This document shows positions 11,988 through 24,052 of a DNA stretch of 64,000 nt, piece after piece (position 1 is the stretch's first letter; each line of letters starts with the position of its first letter). Under the pieces are notes generated by a model. It saw only the letters and a program-made list of their open reading frames with translations. It ran no database searches and was not told the DNA's origin. The stretch spans positions 1,163,074-1,227,073 of the forward strand of contig CM055827.1 in assembly GCA_029582265.1 (NCBI GenBank), written 5' to 3'. Source of the DNA: Zoroaster sp. YZ-2022 (Eukaryota > Echinodermata > Asteroidea > Forcipulatida > Zoroasteridae). The position numbers and the translations under genes are program-made.

Positions 11988-12071
11988 CGACGGCATGATG
12001 ATGTCGCATGAAATGATCACGATGTTTGCCGATGTGTCGTTGATGTGAAGGATCGATGTCGCCCAGGTCTA
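11988..12071. mobile_element. Short hAT-like MITE (TAGGCTTGGGCGA ends)
   Basis: It runs from taggcttgggcga to tcgcccaggtcta. The flanks cttcgaaa and cttcgatt agree with an 8-bp target duplication at 6 of 8 positions. It has the same ends as the elements at 14488-15571 and 43215-43708, and is nested in the 11785-13522 element. Confidence 0.6.
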
Positions 12072-13207
12072 CTTCGATTATTATTTTTTCTTTTATGCAT
12101 ATGTGCAATTTTAGTGGGTTTTTTCCTAGTACTTCTGTGTATGTGCCTTGTCTAAATATTTGGTACTTTCTTTTATTGCTTTCTGTATAGTAATTTTCAG
12201 TGTTTTTGAAAATTTTTCCTCCCCGATTTAAAAATACGGGTACAATGTCGTATCCGACCGCCACTTTTTCTCATTCAATAACCAATAAAGTAATCTTACC
12301 TACCTAGTAAGGTGGAGAAAATATGGATGATGATGGACATATACTTCAAATTATTCCAGGATATTTATTTCATGAAAAATCAGGCATTTTTGGTATACGA
12401 TGACTTCCTCAGTCATGTCAGTCTGATCTTGTACATGTAAACTCCACAATTAGTGACCAACACAGTCATTGTACATGCGCAGTGGCAACTATAATAGCAT
12501 CCTTCTATTTTCTGAAGGGGAGGATTTTTTAGAAGGGAAATAAAGTCCGAAAACCATCATAAAAGTGGATTTTAAAGATAGTTTTCGCTTTCTGTGCCAC
12601 CAAAAATTGATAGAATCATTTTTTAACTGGTTAGTGGTTGCAAAAAAATTACAAAAAAGCCCTTAAAAAGTGGCGGTCGGATACGACATTCTTTCCAAAA
12701 ATACAAATGTTTTGGTAAATGTGCAATTTTATTGTTTTTAAATAATATATGTAGGTTTTAATGATAATGATAATTATTGTAACATTCTTGCAATTTGGCT
12801 TTTTGGCCACACAAGATGAATGAAATAAATTCAATCAATCAAAAAAGAACATATGGATGATGATGGACATATGCTTCAAATTATTCCAGGATATTTATTT
12901 CATGAAAAATCGGGCATTTTTGGTATACGATGACTTCCTCAGTCATGATCTTGTCAACTCCCCCATAAGTGACCAATAGTCATTGTACATGCACAGTGGA
13001 AACTATAATAGGATCCTTCTATTTTATGAATGGGAAAAAAATTTTAGAAGGGAAATAAAGACCGAAAACCATCATAAAAGTGGATTTTAAAGATAGTTTT
13101 CGCTTTTTGTACCCCAAAAATCGATGGAATCATTTTTTAACTGGTTAGTGGTTGCAAAAATTCCTAAAAACCTTAAAAAGTGGCGGTCGGATACGACATT
13201 TTTTCCA

Positions 13208-13467
13208 AAATGAGTACCCTTGCAGCCGAAAAATTAATAGGGGAGGCGATTTTTTTTGGTGATAAGTTGCAAGTTTTTTACGTATAATGACAATATTACG
13301 GAGAATTTTTCCTCGAAATTCATAAGATCATTTAACAGAATATCTAACCAATTTCAAAGAAAAATTCTCCGTAATGTTGTCATAATGTTGTCACGTTAAA
13401 AAACTTGCAACTTATCACCCCAAAAATTGCATATCCCCATACACAAGGGTACTCATTTTTTCCCAAG
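13208..13467. repeat. 260-bp hairpin element
   Basis: The arms begin 'atgagtacccttg' and end 'caagggtactcat'. Interior pairs include 'ggtgataagttgcaag' with 'cttgcaacttatcacc' and 'acggagaatttttc' with 'gaaaaattctccgt'. It would form a long imperfect foldback if transcribed. Confidence 0.8.
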
Positions 13468-13939
13468 GTACATGTACAAGGTTGTTTTTCAAGTCAATGC
13501 GCATGCTTGCGGCAATTCTGATTTATAAGCTTATTGGTATTAGTGATCAGTTGGAAGAAATTAGAATGTGTGTGGGTTGGACTAGCATTCATTCATCATG
13601 ATCATGTGTTTAATAGTGGGCGGGAGGGGCTTGACTTGCAGGCATGCAACTTATTAGCTGATCATCTGATTTCCTCTTTTTTCTTTAATAATAGTGCTAT
13701 AGAAAACTGAAAAATACTGTACAAAGTTTTGTGTGCTTGGCCATTTCCTCTTTTTTTGCAAAATTACAAAGTTGCATGTCTGTGGCTTGGGAGGAGTTGG
13801 ATATTTGGGCCTCTGTTTTCAGAGGTGTCATTAATTAATACACCTAGGTTTGATATATTGTTAAAATACGACCAACAATTTTGAAAGAATTTGCTACCCA
13901 TTTTGTTCTAGACTTTCTTTTTTTGCCGCATTGTCGTGG

Positions 13940-14116
13940 TGAAGTGTCGTGGCCAAGCGGTCTACATGTAGTGCAACGGACTCAAGTTCTGGTGTTGTCA
14001 GAATGTGGGTCTGAATCCCAGCCTGGCCAGTCGTGGTGCTTGTGTCCTTGTGACGGACACTTAACCATAATTGTTTAGTCCTTTGGATGGGACGTCAAGT
14101 CGTAGGTCACGTATAC
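13940..14116 (+). repeat. tRNA-Leu-derived SINE, truncated copy
   Basis: It starts with 'gtgtcgtggccaagcggtct', continues 'ggactcaagttctggtgtt' and a mutated B box, then 'cttaaccataattgtttag' and 'ctttggatgggacgtcaag'. The lower body and tail of the full-length copy are missing. A TTAA MITE begins 9 bp after it. Confidence 0.75.
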
Positions 14117-14124
14117 TAGATTTA

Positions 14125-14475
14125 TTAACCCTCCTATGCCCAGGCTGAAATTTGGCCCAGTAAGCACCGCACCCACAGACAGTTACTTGAGTATTTTTGG
14201 TTGCATTGCCAATTGTTCACACATGTGTATACATAAGAGTGCTGGAGATAGTGGCAAAGTCAAACACACTTGTGTATGTCTTACAAGTTATATGCAGAGT
14301 CACACAGAGCTGTGTATGTACTGCATAAGTTACAGTCAAGTGGTTTTGGTTTGACCTCCTACCATAGCCACATGTCCTTGCATTTATTTGAGTGCACTGC
14401 ACAAAGTCAATGGGTTGGGAGTTACATACAAATTTTGAGCGTCTTTGATTGTTAAACCTATAGGAGGGTTATTAA
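14125..14475. mobile_element. TTAA MITE with TTAACCCTCCTA ends, family a, copy 1
   Basis: The left end is TTAA|CCCTCCTATGCCCAGG and the right end CCTATAGGAGGG followed by a decayed TTAT. Its interior ('gctgaaatttggcccagtaa' ... 'cacaaagtcaatgggttggg') is shared with 16075-16597 (reversed) and 21481-22248. Its sequence 'ttgccaattgttcacac' is the empty site for the insertion seen in the copy at 21481. Confidence 0.8.
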
Positions 14476-14487
14476 AGTAATGCACGT

Positions 14488-15571
14488 TAGGCTTGGGCGA
14501 TGACACGATAATATCGAATATCGTGATATTTTTTTAAATATTCGATTATGATATCGAGAGCTTTTCAAATTATCAAGATATCGGCAAATCGTGATTAAAA
14601 AAAATCATCGATTGTCAGTCGGGTCAGAAATTCCATGGAAAAAAAAATCTAATTACTTCTGTGGTAAGCCGACTGTCAGATCACAAAGGATTCGCCTGAC
14701 AGGGCGTTGTTTAAAATCCACCGCCACTCAAATAAATCTATTCAGACGGATTAAGTGTTGGGGATTGAATCAGGTATTTGATCCAACATTGCATAGAAAA
14801 TGTTTAGTCTCACTGTCTAGCCATGGTGGTCTGTGACTCTGGCTGGTGCACCTCGTGCGAGTACATTATATGCCGCATATTTAAATATATGCAGAATATG
14901 GGTGTTACCTTAAAAATCAACAACAAAATAACATTTGCAGTAATTGCAGGTGCTCTGTGCTCACATTAGTCATGAATTAAATCAAAGCATGGATCAGCAG
15001 CGGCTCGATCAAAGTTGGGGGATTAGGACACTATTCTTGTATACGATACTGGGACTCTTGTCTAGTGACAAAACACATACACTACTCTTGATAAACCACG
15101 TGACGTTTATTTAAAGTAGTGTGAGTACAATCCAAACTCGGTCACATTTTCCGAAGTGCAAATGATGTGTCGTAATCACATGGTTTTATTATTCACGGTA
15201 CTACATGTATGCAGGAATAAACCTAGTCACGTGTTTATACTATGACCCAGTCACGTGGAACGCGAATCACATGAACTTGGGCTGATGATTTGATTGGGAC
15301 GCACGACGCAGTAACCGTTCACATAATTATTATGCAAACAAATTTGCCAATGACCATGGTGCACTCATGAATGGCATGATTGCACGTCACGTGTCTCTCA
15401 GGTAAGCACTGGCAATTTATTGTGACGCTTGCAGATGGGTACATCCCTGTTACTATCGGCTCTAAAGCACTCATGCGTGAAAACAAATAATCGCGATATT
15501 ATCGTAAATCGCGACATACATGTATGTTTGATGTATCGTAGATGAAAACAAAATTGATATCGCCCAAGCCG
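14488..15571. mobile_element. hAT-like non-autonomous element, 1.08 kb
   Basis: The ends are taggcttgggcgatgaca and gatatcgcccaagccg. The flanking direct repeat aatgcacg(t) at 14479-14487 and 15572-15580 fits the 8-bp duplication typical of hAT transposons. The subterminal regions are rich in ATCG palindromes (TATCGA, CGATAT). No transposase frame is visible. Confidence 0.75.
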
Positions 15572-16074
15572 AATGCACGTAAAAGAACCCAGAACATTAT
15601 CGTGGCCAAGAACAATATCGTAGAATAATAATAATAATTTTATGATTGTTATTAAACAATCATTGCGGGAATTTTATTGAATATTGATGCTTTTGATTGA
15701 AAATTTGTACACATTGTGCCATTTGCCGATGATCTAGTTTGCATGGCCATCAGGTGCCGACTTTCATGTTAACCAACCGTGATGGATTCAGTTAAATGGT
15801 TAGCAAACTAACTGATAACTCCTAGCACTAGACTGGACCCACTTGAAATTCATTTTGGGACATATTCTGTAAAATCATGCTGCTTATAATTATTTTGTTT
15901 AATGTGTCATTAAATACAACAACACATTTTCCTTTCTGTAACTAAAATAATACTGGTAATGTTTTTTTTTTACATTTAGATTTTTTACCCGATCAGTAGT
16001 ATAAATTCATATAAACCGAGTTTGTCAATTTTTCTGTGTTCATTTCCTCCACTGGAATTACAAAATTGCTTGGC

Positions 16075-16597
16075 TTAACCCTCCTATAGGTTTAACAATC
16101 AAAGACACTCAAAATTTGTATGTCACTCCCAACCCATTGACTTTGTACAGTGCACTCAAATAAATTGGCAATGCAACCAAAAATACTCAAGTGACTGTCT
16201 GTGGGTGCGGTGCTTACTGGGCCAAATTTCAGCCTGGGCATAGGAGGGTTAATACTCAAGTGACTGTCTGTGGGTGCGGTGCTTACTGGGCCAAATTTCA
16301 GCCTGGGCATAGGAGGGTTAATACTCAAGTGACTGTCTGTGGGTGCGGTGCTTACTGGGCCAAATTTCAGCCTGGGCATAGGAGGGTTAATACTCAAGTG
16401 ACTGTCTGTGGGTGCGGTGCTTACTGGGCCAAATTTCAGCCTGGGCATAGGAGGGTTAATACTCAAGTGACTGTCTGTGGGTGCGGTGCTTACTGGGCCA
16501 AATTTCAGCCTGGGCATAGGAGGGTTAATACTCAAGTGACTGTCTGTGGGTGCGGTGCTTACTGGGCCAAATTTCAGCCTGGGCATAGAAGGGTTAA
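16075..16597. mobile_element. TTAA MITE, family a, with one end repeated six times in tandem (69-bp unit)
   Basis: The left end TTAA|CCCTCCTATAGG is at 16075. The right end, GGCATAGGAGGG|TTAA, first occurs at 16249-16252. The 69-bp segment ending there is then repeated five more times, with TTAA at 16318, 16387, 16456, 16525 and 16594. The first five units are essentially identical and the last has gaaggg. Opposing open frames of about 150 residues over the array arise only because 69 is divisible by three. Confidence 0.88.
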
Positions 16598-17039
16598 ATT
16601 AATGGGAAGATACAATATTGATATTGGTAATTAGCTAAACTGCTTTAACTCTTTCTCTCCGGAATTAATTAGGTGTTTGTGGCGAACACTTCTTTGAAAT
16701 TGTTCGTTAATTTAGGTGTTTGTGTGCGACAGCGCAATCGTGTGTTGAATTTGAATTTCAATAACATTCATTTACTGAATTTCAATAACATTCAATTACG
16801 AAATTAAAAGTCAAGGACTTTGAGCTTGAAATGGCTCATTAAGTGGAAACACCCGCAGTCGGCTTGTAAATTGAGAGGTTTCAGCTCTTGCTGAGAACAG
16901 ACTATTTTTGTTCTGTTTTTGTTCGGTATTGTTATGCTTGTAACGGTAATTATCTCAAACAAAATGACAATAAAACTACCGAATATCATATAAATCATTT
17001 GTCAACATGAGATATGAAATCATTAAATTTGAAGTCTTA

Positions 17040-17519
17040 TTAACCCTCCTACAATCAGTGAAATCTTTTAAGCAAGCCATGCAGGCCACTACAAGCCATT
17101 GCTATGGTAGGCAGTGGCTCCTCATAGCTATACTGCATAGTAACATAATGCTTCATATGTCTGTTGGTTTTAGTGGTTTGTGATTGACATATTGCAGGGC
17201 ATATTACTTTGTTCCAGACTCGGTGGCTGGTGGTACATTGTAGGTTACTATGGAGAGTCTGTGTTTACCAAATAACTATTGAAAATCCAGATGGGGGCTT
17301 GGTATGGTTTATTGGTCTCAATGGCTGATGGTGAATTATTATTGGGAGTTTGGTTACAGTATAAGGTCAACTGTGGTATACAGTCTTTGTATGCATGTAT
17401 GTACAATGGAGATTACATGTACTTCAAAGGGGCAGTGTGGCTTATATGCACAAACAATGTGTGTACAACACATTGGACATTTAGTGGTTTACAGTGGCCT
17501 CTATGTGTAGGAGGGCTAA
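17040..17519. mobile_element. TTAA MITE with CCCTCCTA ends, family b, copy 1
   Basis: The left end is TTAA|CCCTCCTACAATCAGTG and the right end TGTGTAGGAGGG|CTAA (target site mutated). The interior block 'aagccattgctatgg' ... 'gcagtggctcct' ... 'tctgttggttttagtg' recurs at 33467-33807. It is unrelated to family a inside the ends. Confidence 0.78.
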
Positions 17520-18635
17520 TGACAGGCTAATTTAGTGTTTCATTACGTTTTTCCACCTACTGTCGGCTCGTATTATATGAGAGGTTTCAGCTCTTACTGA
17601 GAACAGACTATTGAATGTTAAACGTTGTTTTCATTATTGCAATTTGATACTGTAAACAATTAAGTTCAACAATTATGTGTGGAAATTATTAATAATCTGT
17701 TTATATTTGGATTATTGAAGGTATAAAAGTAAAGGTTATGATTCTTATTGGTCAAAACAAGTCAAAACAAGACCCGTTGTCAGGTGATGAAGTTCAAGCC
17801 TGTTAAAACGCTCGCTGTAAATCAATCAACCAAATTTTACAACCAACCTGTTAAAAATTTCAGCTGTTTACACATTGTGTCTATAGACTAATCCAGTGAC
17901 CACTGTTTTCATCCATTACTGCAGTGGTACAATTGTACATGTACCATACTACATGTGCGCATCACACACATTCTTATATACGCGGTACACTAACATTTCG
18001 TCAAATATAGTGCTCTAAGATTGGTTGAAGAAGCACTGGACTATGTAAAAAACGAACACTTGATGCAGAATGTACGTACATGTAGGTACCATCACAGTTA
18101 TGATGGTACCCAGTAAACTGGTTGACGGATTAGTCTATAAAATAGTGAAAAATTTATTGAGATATTTGCATTCTAAAGTGGAATAAATTAATAAGAGTTC
18201 ATTTTCCTAAAAACTGGAAATTATTTAGGCTAATTATTATTATAAAGTGACAGCACCTCGGTCAGAATTATTTCTAGGGTAGATTTACACAGTAAATTTC
18301 ACATAACAATTGAACCATTTGGATATGTTTTGAATTACAATGTACCAATTGTACCTGGGGGGGGGGGGGATGTACAAAGCAATATAAATATAATAATTAT
18401 CGCAGTTTAACATGAAGCTTATTTGGTGTTACTCATCCTGCCAAATTATTCTGTTTTGAAGTTCTTGATCATCTTAGAAAGAAATATTAATTGTTAAAAA
18501 TGTCAACAAATTTAAACTGGTTTGTTATTTTTTGGGGTGGGGGAATGGTAGGTAGATTGAGCCATTACCTTTCCTCCCAAAACTAACCCCCTTCTGAAAG
18601 CAATGATCTCTACTCCAAAGACCCCCCATGCCCAT

Positions 18636-18740
18636 CATGGTTACACCCCCACGCCCATCATGGTTACACCCCCACGCCCATCATGGTTACACCCCCACGC
18701 CCGTCATGGTTACACCCCCACGCCCATCATGGTTACACAA
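18636..18740. repeat. 23-bp minisatellite, about 5 copies
   Basis: The unit is 'catggttacacccccacgcc' plus 'cat', with starts at 18636, 18659, 18682 and so on. Confidence 0.9.
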
Positions 18741-21480
18741 ATAATAATAAACAAAATTAATACATATATATCACACATGTACAATGTACTGTTCCATCTA
18801 TCAGTTACTGTCCTGTAGGTCAACGAAACACCAAAACCTTAATAAAAGATTGCAGACTTTTGGACATGACATGATAATGATAGATTGACTGCACAACAAT
18901 TCTGAATATAGCTACCTCCAAATAGATACCTCCAACTTAGATAATTGGCTTTGAGTTGCATTAAGCGTTCTTATTTTTCCTATGCTGTTAAGTGCTTCAC
19001 TGACCAATGCGTGACACCGTGCGTATAACACATACATGTAGTTGGGATTCTATGTTGTCATTGGATGTAAAGATGACCAATTTTACAATATGACTTCAAT
19101 TGCAACCTACATGTATCTATAGCCATTATACGTATGCTGAAGTGTTTCACATGTTCAGAATTTCCACGGCCTTGTATCGTACATCAACCTTTTCAGCCAA
19201 ATAAAGTTAGTTATTTCTAGGCGGTAAAATCAATTGATTATTTAAGTGGCGGGAATGACATGTCAAAAATATCTTTGGAATATCATTTATTTCAGATAAA
19301 CACAATGTTTCACAGAATTGATGAGAAACAACTGCACAATGAAACAGATGATAAAGGATGCATGTAGTGATTACACATTTCATGACATGACTACTGAAAG
19401 AGAGAGGGGGTTGCAAATGAAAATCCCAGTTCATGGAACATTTCAGACCTATTTGATGTTAAAAATCCGGTGTTCCCTAAATTGTTTTGAGTAGTATACA
19501 TCGCTCATTGGTTTACACTTAATGTCATACTGTATAAATAAAACAACTGACCTACAATTATTAGTTTGAACTTTTACCTTGAGCAGCAACAAGACAATAG
19601 TGAAAATGCATTTAGATTTGTTTATCAGCAAACATGAATTTCATTCATGGGAATTATGGCCTGCAACCAAAATTTTATTCAGTTAAGAATAATTGAACAA
19701 AATATTTGATTAATTTTACTATTAGGTGATACTATAGTTCCTCATCAGACAGTAAAAATTTAAAGGATTTTTGATACCATCAACTTAACACCGAGTAAGT
19801 TTGATGTACAACCTTAAACAAAATTAATTGGGAGCAATAGTCCAACTTCAAACATTCTGTCTTTGTTCTCGCCCAAAAATGTATGAATTTTTTGTTGAGA
19901 TGACCAATATTATTCTCTTAATAACAGTACAGAGTTATCTCAAGTGAGGCTTTGCTGAATTTGTAATTTACTCTCAACCTTCCTGTAACTCTGTTAGGCT
20001 GTTCCTCAGTTTCATCACACCCTCCTGTGAGCCAGGGAAAGGTCAGGTTGAGATGATTGGATCTCATTAATTAATGAAAACCCGGACTTCTTTAATTGAA
20101 TTATTCCTTTGGATTACGCTTGACTGATGGCAAGTTGGCATCCTAGGGGCTGTGAATGCAACAAATTCACATGCAATTCGAGCAAATACTTATTTCAAGT
20201 ACTGTACTTTTTACTAGCAAACCTGTAATTTACCTTCAGATTTATAGTTTATTAATTTTCAGAGATGTTTATTTCCTCAAGTAAGGTGACACATTGTTTC
20301 CTTGATAGCTGTGGAACTGAAAAACAAAATTATTCCTTGTTTTTTAGTTTTTTAGTTTTTTTTTTTCAAAATGAAATACATGTATGACACAATTTTCAAG
20401 TGATACACTCTGAATTCAATTCAATTCAATTTTAATGAGATTTATTAAATCATGAATTAAAGGGAAAGTACAATATTAGTATTTACAATGTACCAGATGA
20501 TCTAATTAACAATTTATCTCAAAACTTGCTTTGATTTGTCTGGATTTTTCCGGATTTCCGGATTTTTACAAATTGCAATGTTGTGATCCTCCAGATTTTA
20601 AAGATTTAACAATATCTGGGTTTAAAAACAAAAATTAAAAAAAAATTATTTTTATTTTTTTATTATTATTTTTTTTTTATAGTTCCCTAAAAACCCCAGA
20701 ATTTCCCTTACTATGTACATTATTTTAAACATAATATCAACGAAATATATAGGTTTCACTAATTATGTCTTTCATTTAATATTTTTGCAGAAGTTATGTT
20801 GATGGGCAAGCATTTGAGAACTATAATTGAGGTCAATAATTCATGTATGTAAAAGAAACATTAAAGATATGGCATATTGCTAGGCATGTCACAGGAACCA
20901 GTAATAAATTCTGAAATACCACAGCATTACATACACACACACCCAGAAACTAGTACAAAATCATACCCTTTTCAAAATCGTTTTTTAAAGAACAAGAATA
21001 CATGTTTTTCAATTATGATTCCAGATTTGAAGAGAGGAAGACTTCTTAATATAAACCAAGTTTCCTTACGAAAAAACAACAGGGAAAGTGCTACTACATG
21101 TAGTACTAGTACTTGAAAATGGTTACATTTTTAACACTTGTAGCACAGCTCTTGTTGCAATCGAGTGAAAGTGCTCACGGCACCAAACCAAATCGGCTGT
21201 TTTGCAAGCTAGGAAAAAAACTGTGTACGGGGAGTAAGTTTTACACGGAATAGCAGGAAATGCATCACGTGATCCGTAACACACTCACTGATTGGAAGGG
21301 TCACCCTTCTTGGCCCTTTTGGCTGTTCTGCTTATTGAACCTAGTCCAACTGTGACAGGCTCGTGAATTAAGAATATAAAAAAAATCACCGCAAAGAACA
21401 ATATTTTATGTAAACTCTTACAGGACAAAGCACAAACACGTTTGTGAAAGATGTTAAGCCTTTTAAATTTCAGTGTTGTA

Positions 21481-22248
21481 TTAACCCTCCTATGCCCAGG
21501 CTGAAATTTGGCCCAGTAAGCACCGCACCCACAGACAGTCACTTGAGTATTTTTGGTTGCATTGCCAATTGTGATGTGTTCTACCAAAATCAGACACATT
21601 TGGGCAAGAAATCAAAATTGAGTTGGTTATTGATAATGAAAGTAGAGATCTTCAGTTTTAAAATGATAGCTTTTTTATTTTAAACTGGATGTGCAAACGC
21701 GGAATTACGTAATTTTTAAGTTTGTCTTTATGAAAACTCAAAACATTGCCCTTTAAAGTTTAATACCAAATTTAATCTGGTATAATTTAAGTAATTAACT
21801 TCTTACAAAGGTACTTCATTTTCCCTATCAACGGGCATTACAGAAGAATGATATTGCCTTATAATTGCTTTATTAAGGGATTTATATACATTAATTTTTT
21901 GGCTATTTGTCAGTTCCGAGCTCTACCCAATTCTGTCTGATTTTGGTAGAACGCGTCACAATTGTTCACACGTGTATTTTTCTCTAAGAGTGCTGGAGTT
22001 AGTGGCAAAGTCAAACACACTTGTGTATGTCCTACATAAGTTATATGCAGAGTCACACAGAGCTGTGTATGTACTGCATAAGTTAACAGCAGACTCATAT
22101 ATACAGTTGAGTGGTTTTGGTTTGACCTCCTACCACAGCCACATGTCCTTGCATTTATTTGAGTGCACTGCACTGCACAAAGTCAATGGGTTGGGAGTTA
22201 CATACAAATTTTGAGTGTCTTTGATTGTTAAACCTATAGAAGGGTTAA
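21481..22248. mobile_element. TTAA MITE, family a, copy 3, carrying a nested insertion
   Basis: It runs from TTAA|CCCTCCTATGCCCAGG to CCTATAGAAGGG|TTAA. It is the same element as 14125-14475 but interrupted at the internal 'gccaattg' by the insertion at 21572-21958. Confidence 0.82.
21572..21958. mobile_element. Nested 387-bp TIR element with CAATTG target duplication
   Basis: The ends TGATGTGTTCTACCAAAAT and its complement attttggtagaacgcgtca form inverted repeats of about 24 bp (about 22 of 24 identical). CAATTG is duplicated at 21566-21571 and 21959-21964, while the sister copy at 14125 has the site once. There is no coding capacity, and I do not recognise the superfamily. Confidence 0.82.
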
Positions 22249-23331
22249 TGTGAATGCATTTGGAGATATAACATTAAAATAGACACAAAGTACACAAGAA
22301 TCAGTTTAGATGTTTTCACTAACAGTGCCGACGCTTATACAGTAAATTAAAGTTCCATTGCATTTTTTTTCAGGAAGGACCCTGAATAAGTTGATTTACG
22401 AGACGAGACTGTATTTGTGCAAGATACAGTGCAGCACTAGAAAAAAACCTATTATTATGAACAGTGTACATGACAAAACATACACATAACGCATTCACCA
22501 CACACAACCATTTTGGTAATCAAATACACTTCCCTGTTAGTGCTTTTAATATTTCATTGAAATGGTTTTACCATATCAATCATTAGCAGTACAACATATT
22601 GAATTTGTAAAGTGCATTTTTAATTCTTGGAAGAGTGAACTCAAATTTTGATTGCACTTTCCAACTGGGGCATGACACTTTTGACACATGAGTATAGAAC
22701 TAGACATTAACGTAACAAGAATATATGACTCTATGATTCACTACAATATCTTGATATAATTCAATCATTAGATTGAATGTTGTCTCCCTAGAAATAAAGA
22801 AATTATATGCAGGATCAGTGAACGGAACTACCATGAGATGCGATGTATATTTACCATGAATTATATATTAACATTTTCTGTTGAACAACTTTGTTTAAAC
22901 CGGTACTTCTCATGTTGCCTTTCCCAGATCCTACATTGTAGAAAACTTTACCATATAATATCTGTAGCATCAATTCACTCAATCATTTTTAAAGTAAACT
23001 ACAAAAAAACACATAGTTTTCATCGACATCCTAATTCACTTTTTTGCCATGTTTTCTACATTTCATTTTCTTTCAGGAGCTGCATGTCCCCTAGCACGTT
23101 GCATTCTTTGGTAATATGTGCTATATAAATATTATTATTAATTTGTTTCTGTGCAGAGACTCATAGACATGTGTAATGTTAGTGGGTGTACACTGATTGG
23201 TAATTACTTAAACAGAAAAGAAAAGTGGATAATTATTAGCTTACAATGTACATGTAGTTGATTTTAAGATGGTAATGTTTTTGAGTTCTTTCGGGTACAC
23301 CATGTAATGATCTCTTTTTGGAAAAAGTGAT

Positions 23332-23881
23332 GGCTCTGAGAAGAGCCGGTTGGTTTATTCTCAACGTTTCGACTAGTGTGCTCTAGCTGTTGTCAGGAGA
23401 CTGAAGAAGTGATGGCTCTGAGAAGAGCCGGTTGGTTTATTCTCAACGTTTCAACTGGTGTGCTCTAGCTGTCGTCAGGAGACTGAAGAAGTGATGGCTC
23501 TGAGAAGAGCCGGTTGGTTTATTCTCAACGTTTCGACTAGTGTGCTCTAGCTGTCGTCAGGAGACTGAAGAAGTGATGGCTCTGAGAAGAGCCGGTTGGT
23601 TTATTCTCAACGTTTCGACTAGTCTGCTCTGAGAAGAGCCGGTTGGTTTATTCTCAACGTTTCGACTAGTGTGCTCTGAGAAGAGCCGGTTGGTTTATTC
23701 TCAATGTTTCGACTAGTCTGCTCTGAGAAGAGCCGGTTGGTTTATTCTCAATGTTTCGACTAGTGTGCTCTGAGAAGAGCCGGTTGGTTTATTCTCAACG
23801 TTTCGACTAGTGTGCTCTGAGAAGAGCCGGTTGGTTTATTCTCAATGTTTCGACTAGTCTGCTCTAGTCGTCATCAGGAGA
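23332..23881 (-). repeat. Tandem array of 82-bp and 47-bp units with histone-type stem-loops
   Basis: Long units start at 23332, 23414, 23496 and 23578. The last of these is already shortened to the 47-bp form, and further short units start at 23625, 23672, 23719, 23766 and 23813. On the - strand every unit carries the hairpin GGCTCTTCTCAGAGCC, a perfect match to the metazoan histone-mRNA 3' stem-loop consensus GGYYCUUHUHARRRCC. Long units and the final unit also carry a CTGAYGA...CGAAAC segment (see 23845-23879). From memory this resembles the terminal repeats of Penelope-like retroelements, which carry hammerhead ribozymes. Identity to that class is an inference. Confidence 0.8.
23845..23879 (-). 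ncRNA. Hammerhead-ribozyme-like core
   Basis: On the - strand CTGATGA is followed by a perfect 6-bp stem (GACTAG / CTAGTC, loop AGCAGA) and then GAAAC. These are the two conserved hammerhead strands around stem II. A C lies between CTGATGA and the stem that a strict consensus would not have. The following 'AT' or 'GTT' could form only a minimal helix III. The three long units have CTGACGA and a weaker stem. Catalytic activity is not established. Confidence 0.3.
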
Positions 23882-24052
23882 CTATATGATGGTAATGGTA
23901 GCAAACATTTTGTTAAATGTTGTAATGTTTAAGAAAAAAATAATAAAACTTCAAATGTGATTTCTTATTAGAATGACTACAAATAATCTGAATACATATC
24001 ACTATTTTCTCCTTAAAATGAGAAATAAACATGACATTCACTTTAACCCTTG

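Larger units (their letters stand above)
11785..13522. mobile_element. Multiply nested inverted-repeat element with GTCGTATCCGACC ends
   Basis: The outer arms are about 11785-11862 and 13458-13522: 'gcatgcgcattg' ... 'acttgaaaaacaacc' inverted against 'ggttgtttttcaagt' ... 'caatgcgcatgc'. Inside them lie copies of the terminus ATGTCGTATCCGACCGCC facing right (about 11872, 12246) and its complement facing left (about 12671-12690, 13182-13200). Two direct copies of one body (12310-12693 and 12850-13207) lie between them, and a separate palindrome is at 13208-13467. No coding sequence is seen. The same core terminus occurs at 40937-41620 inside unrelated outer arms. Confidence 0.75.

Noticed and set aside
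16092..16634. Overlapping open frames of 164 and 147 codons on opposite strands
   Set aside because: Both are readings of the 69-bp amplified transposon end; no homology or splice context.
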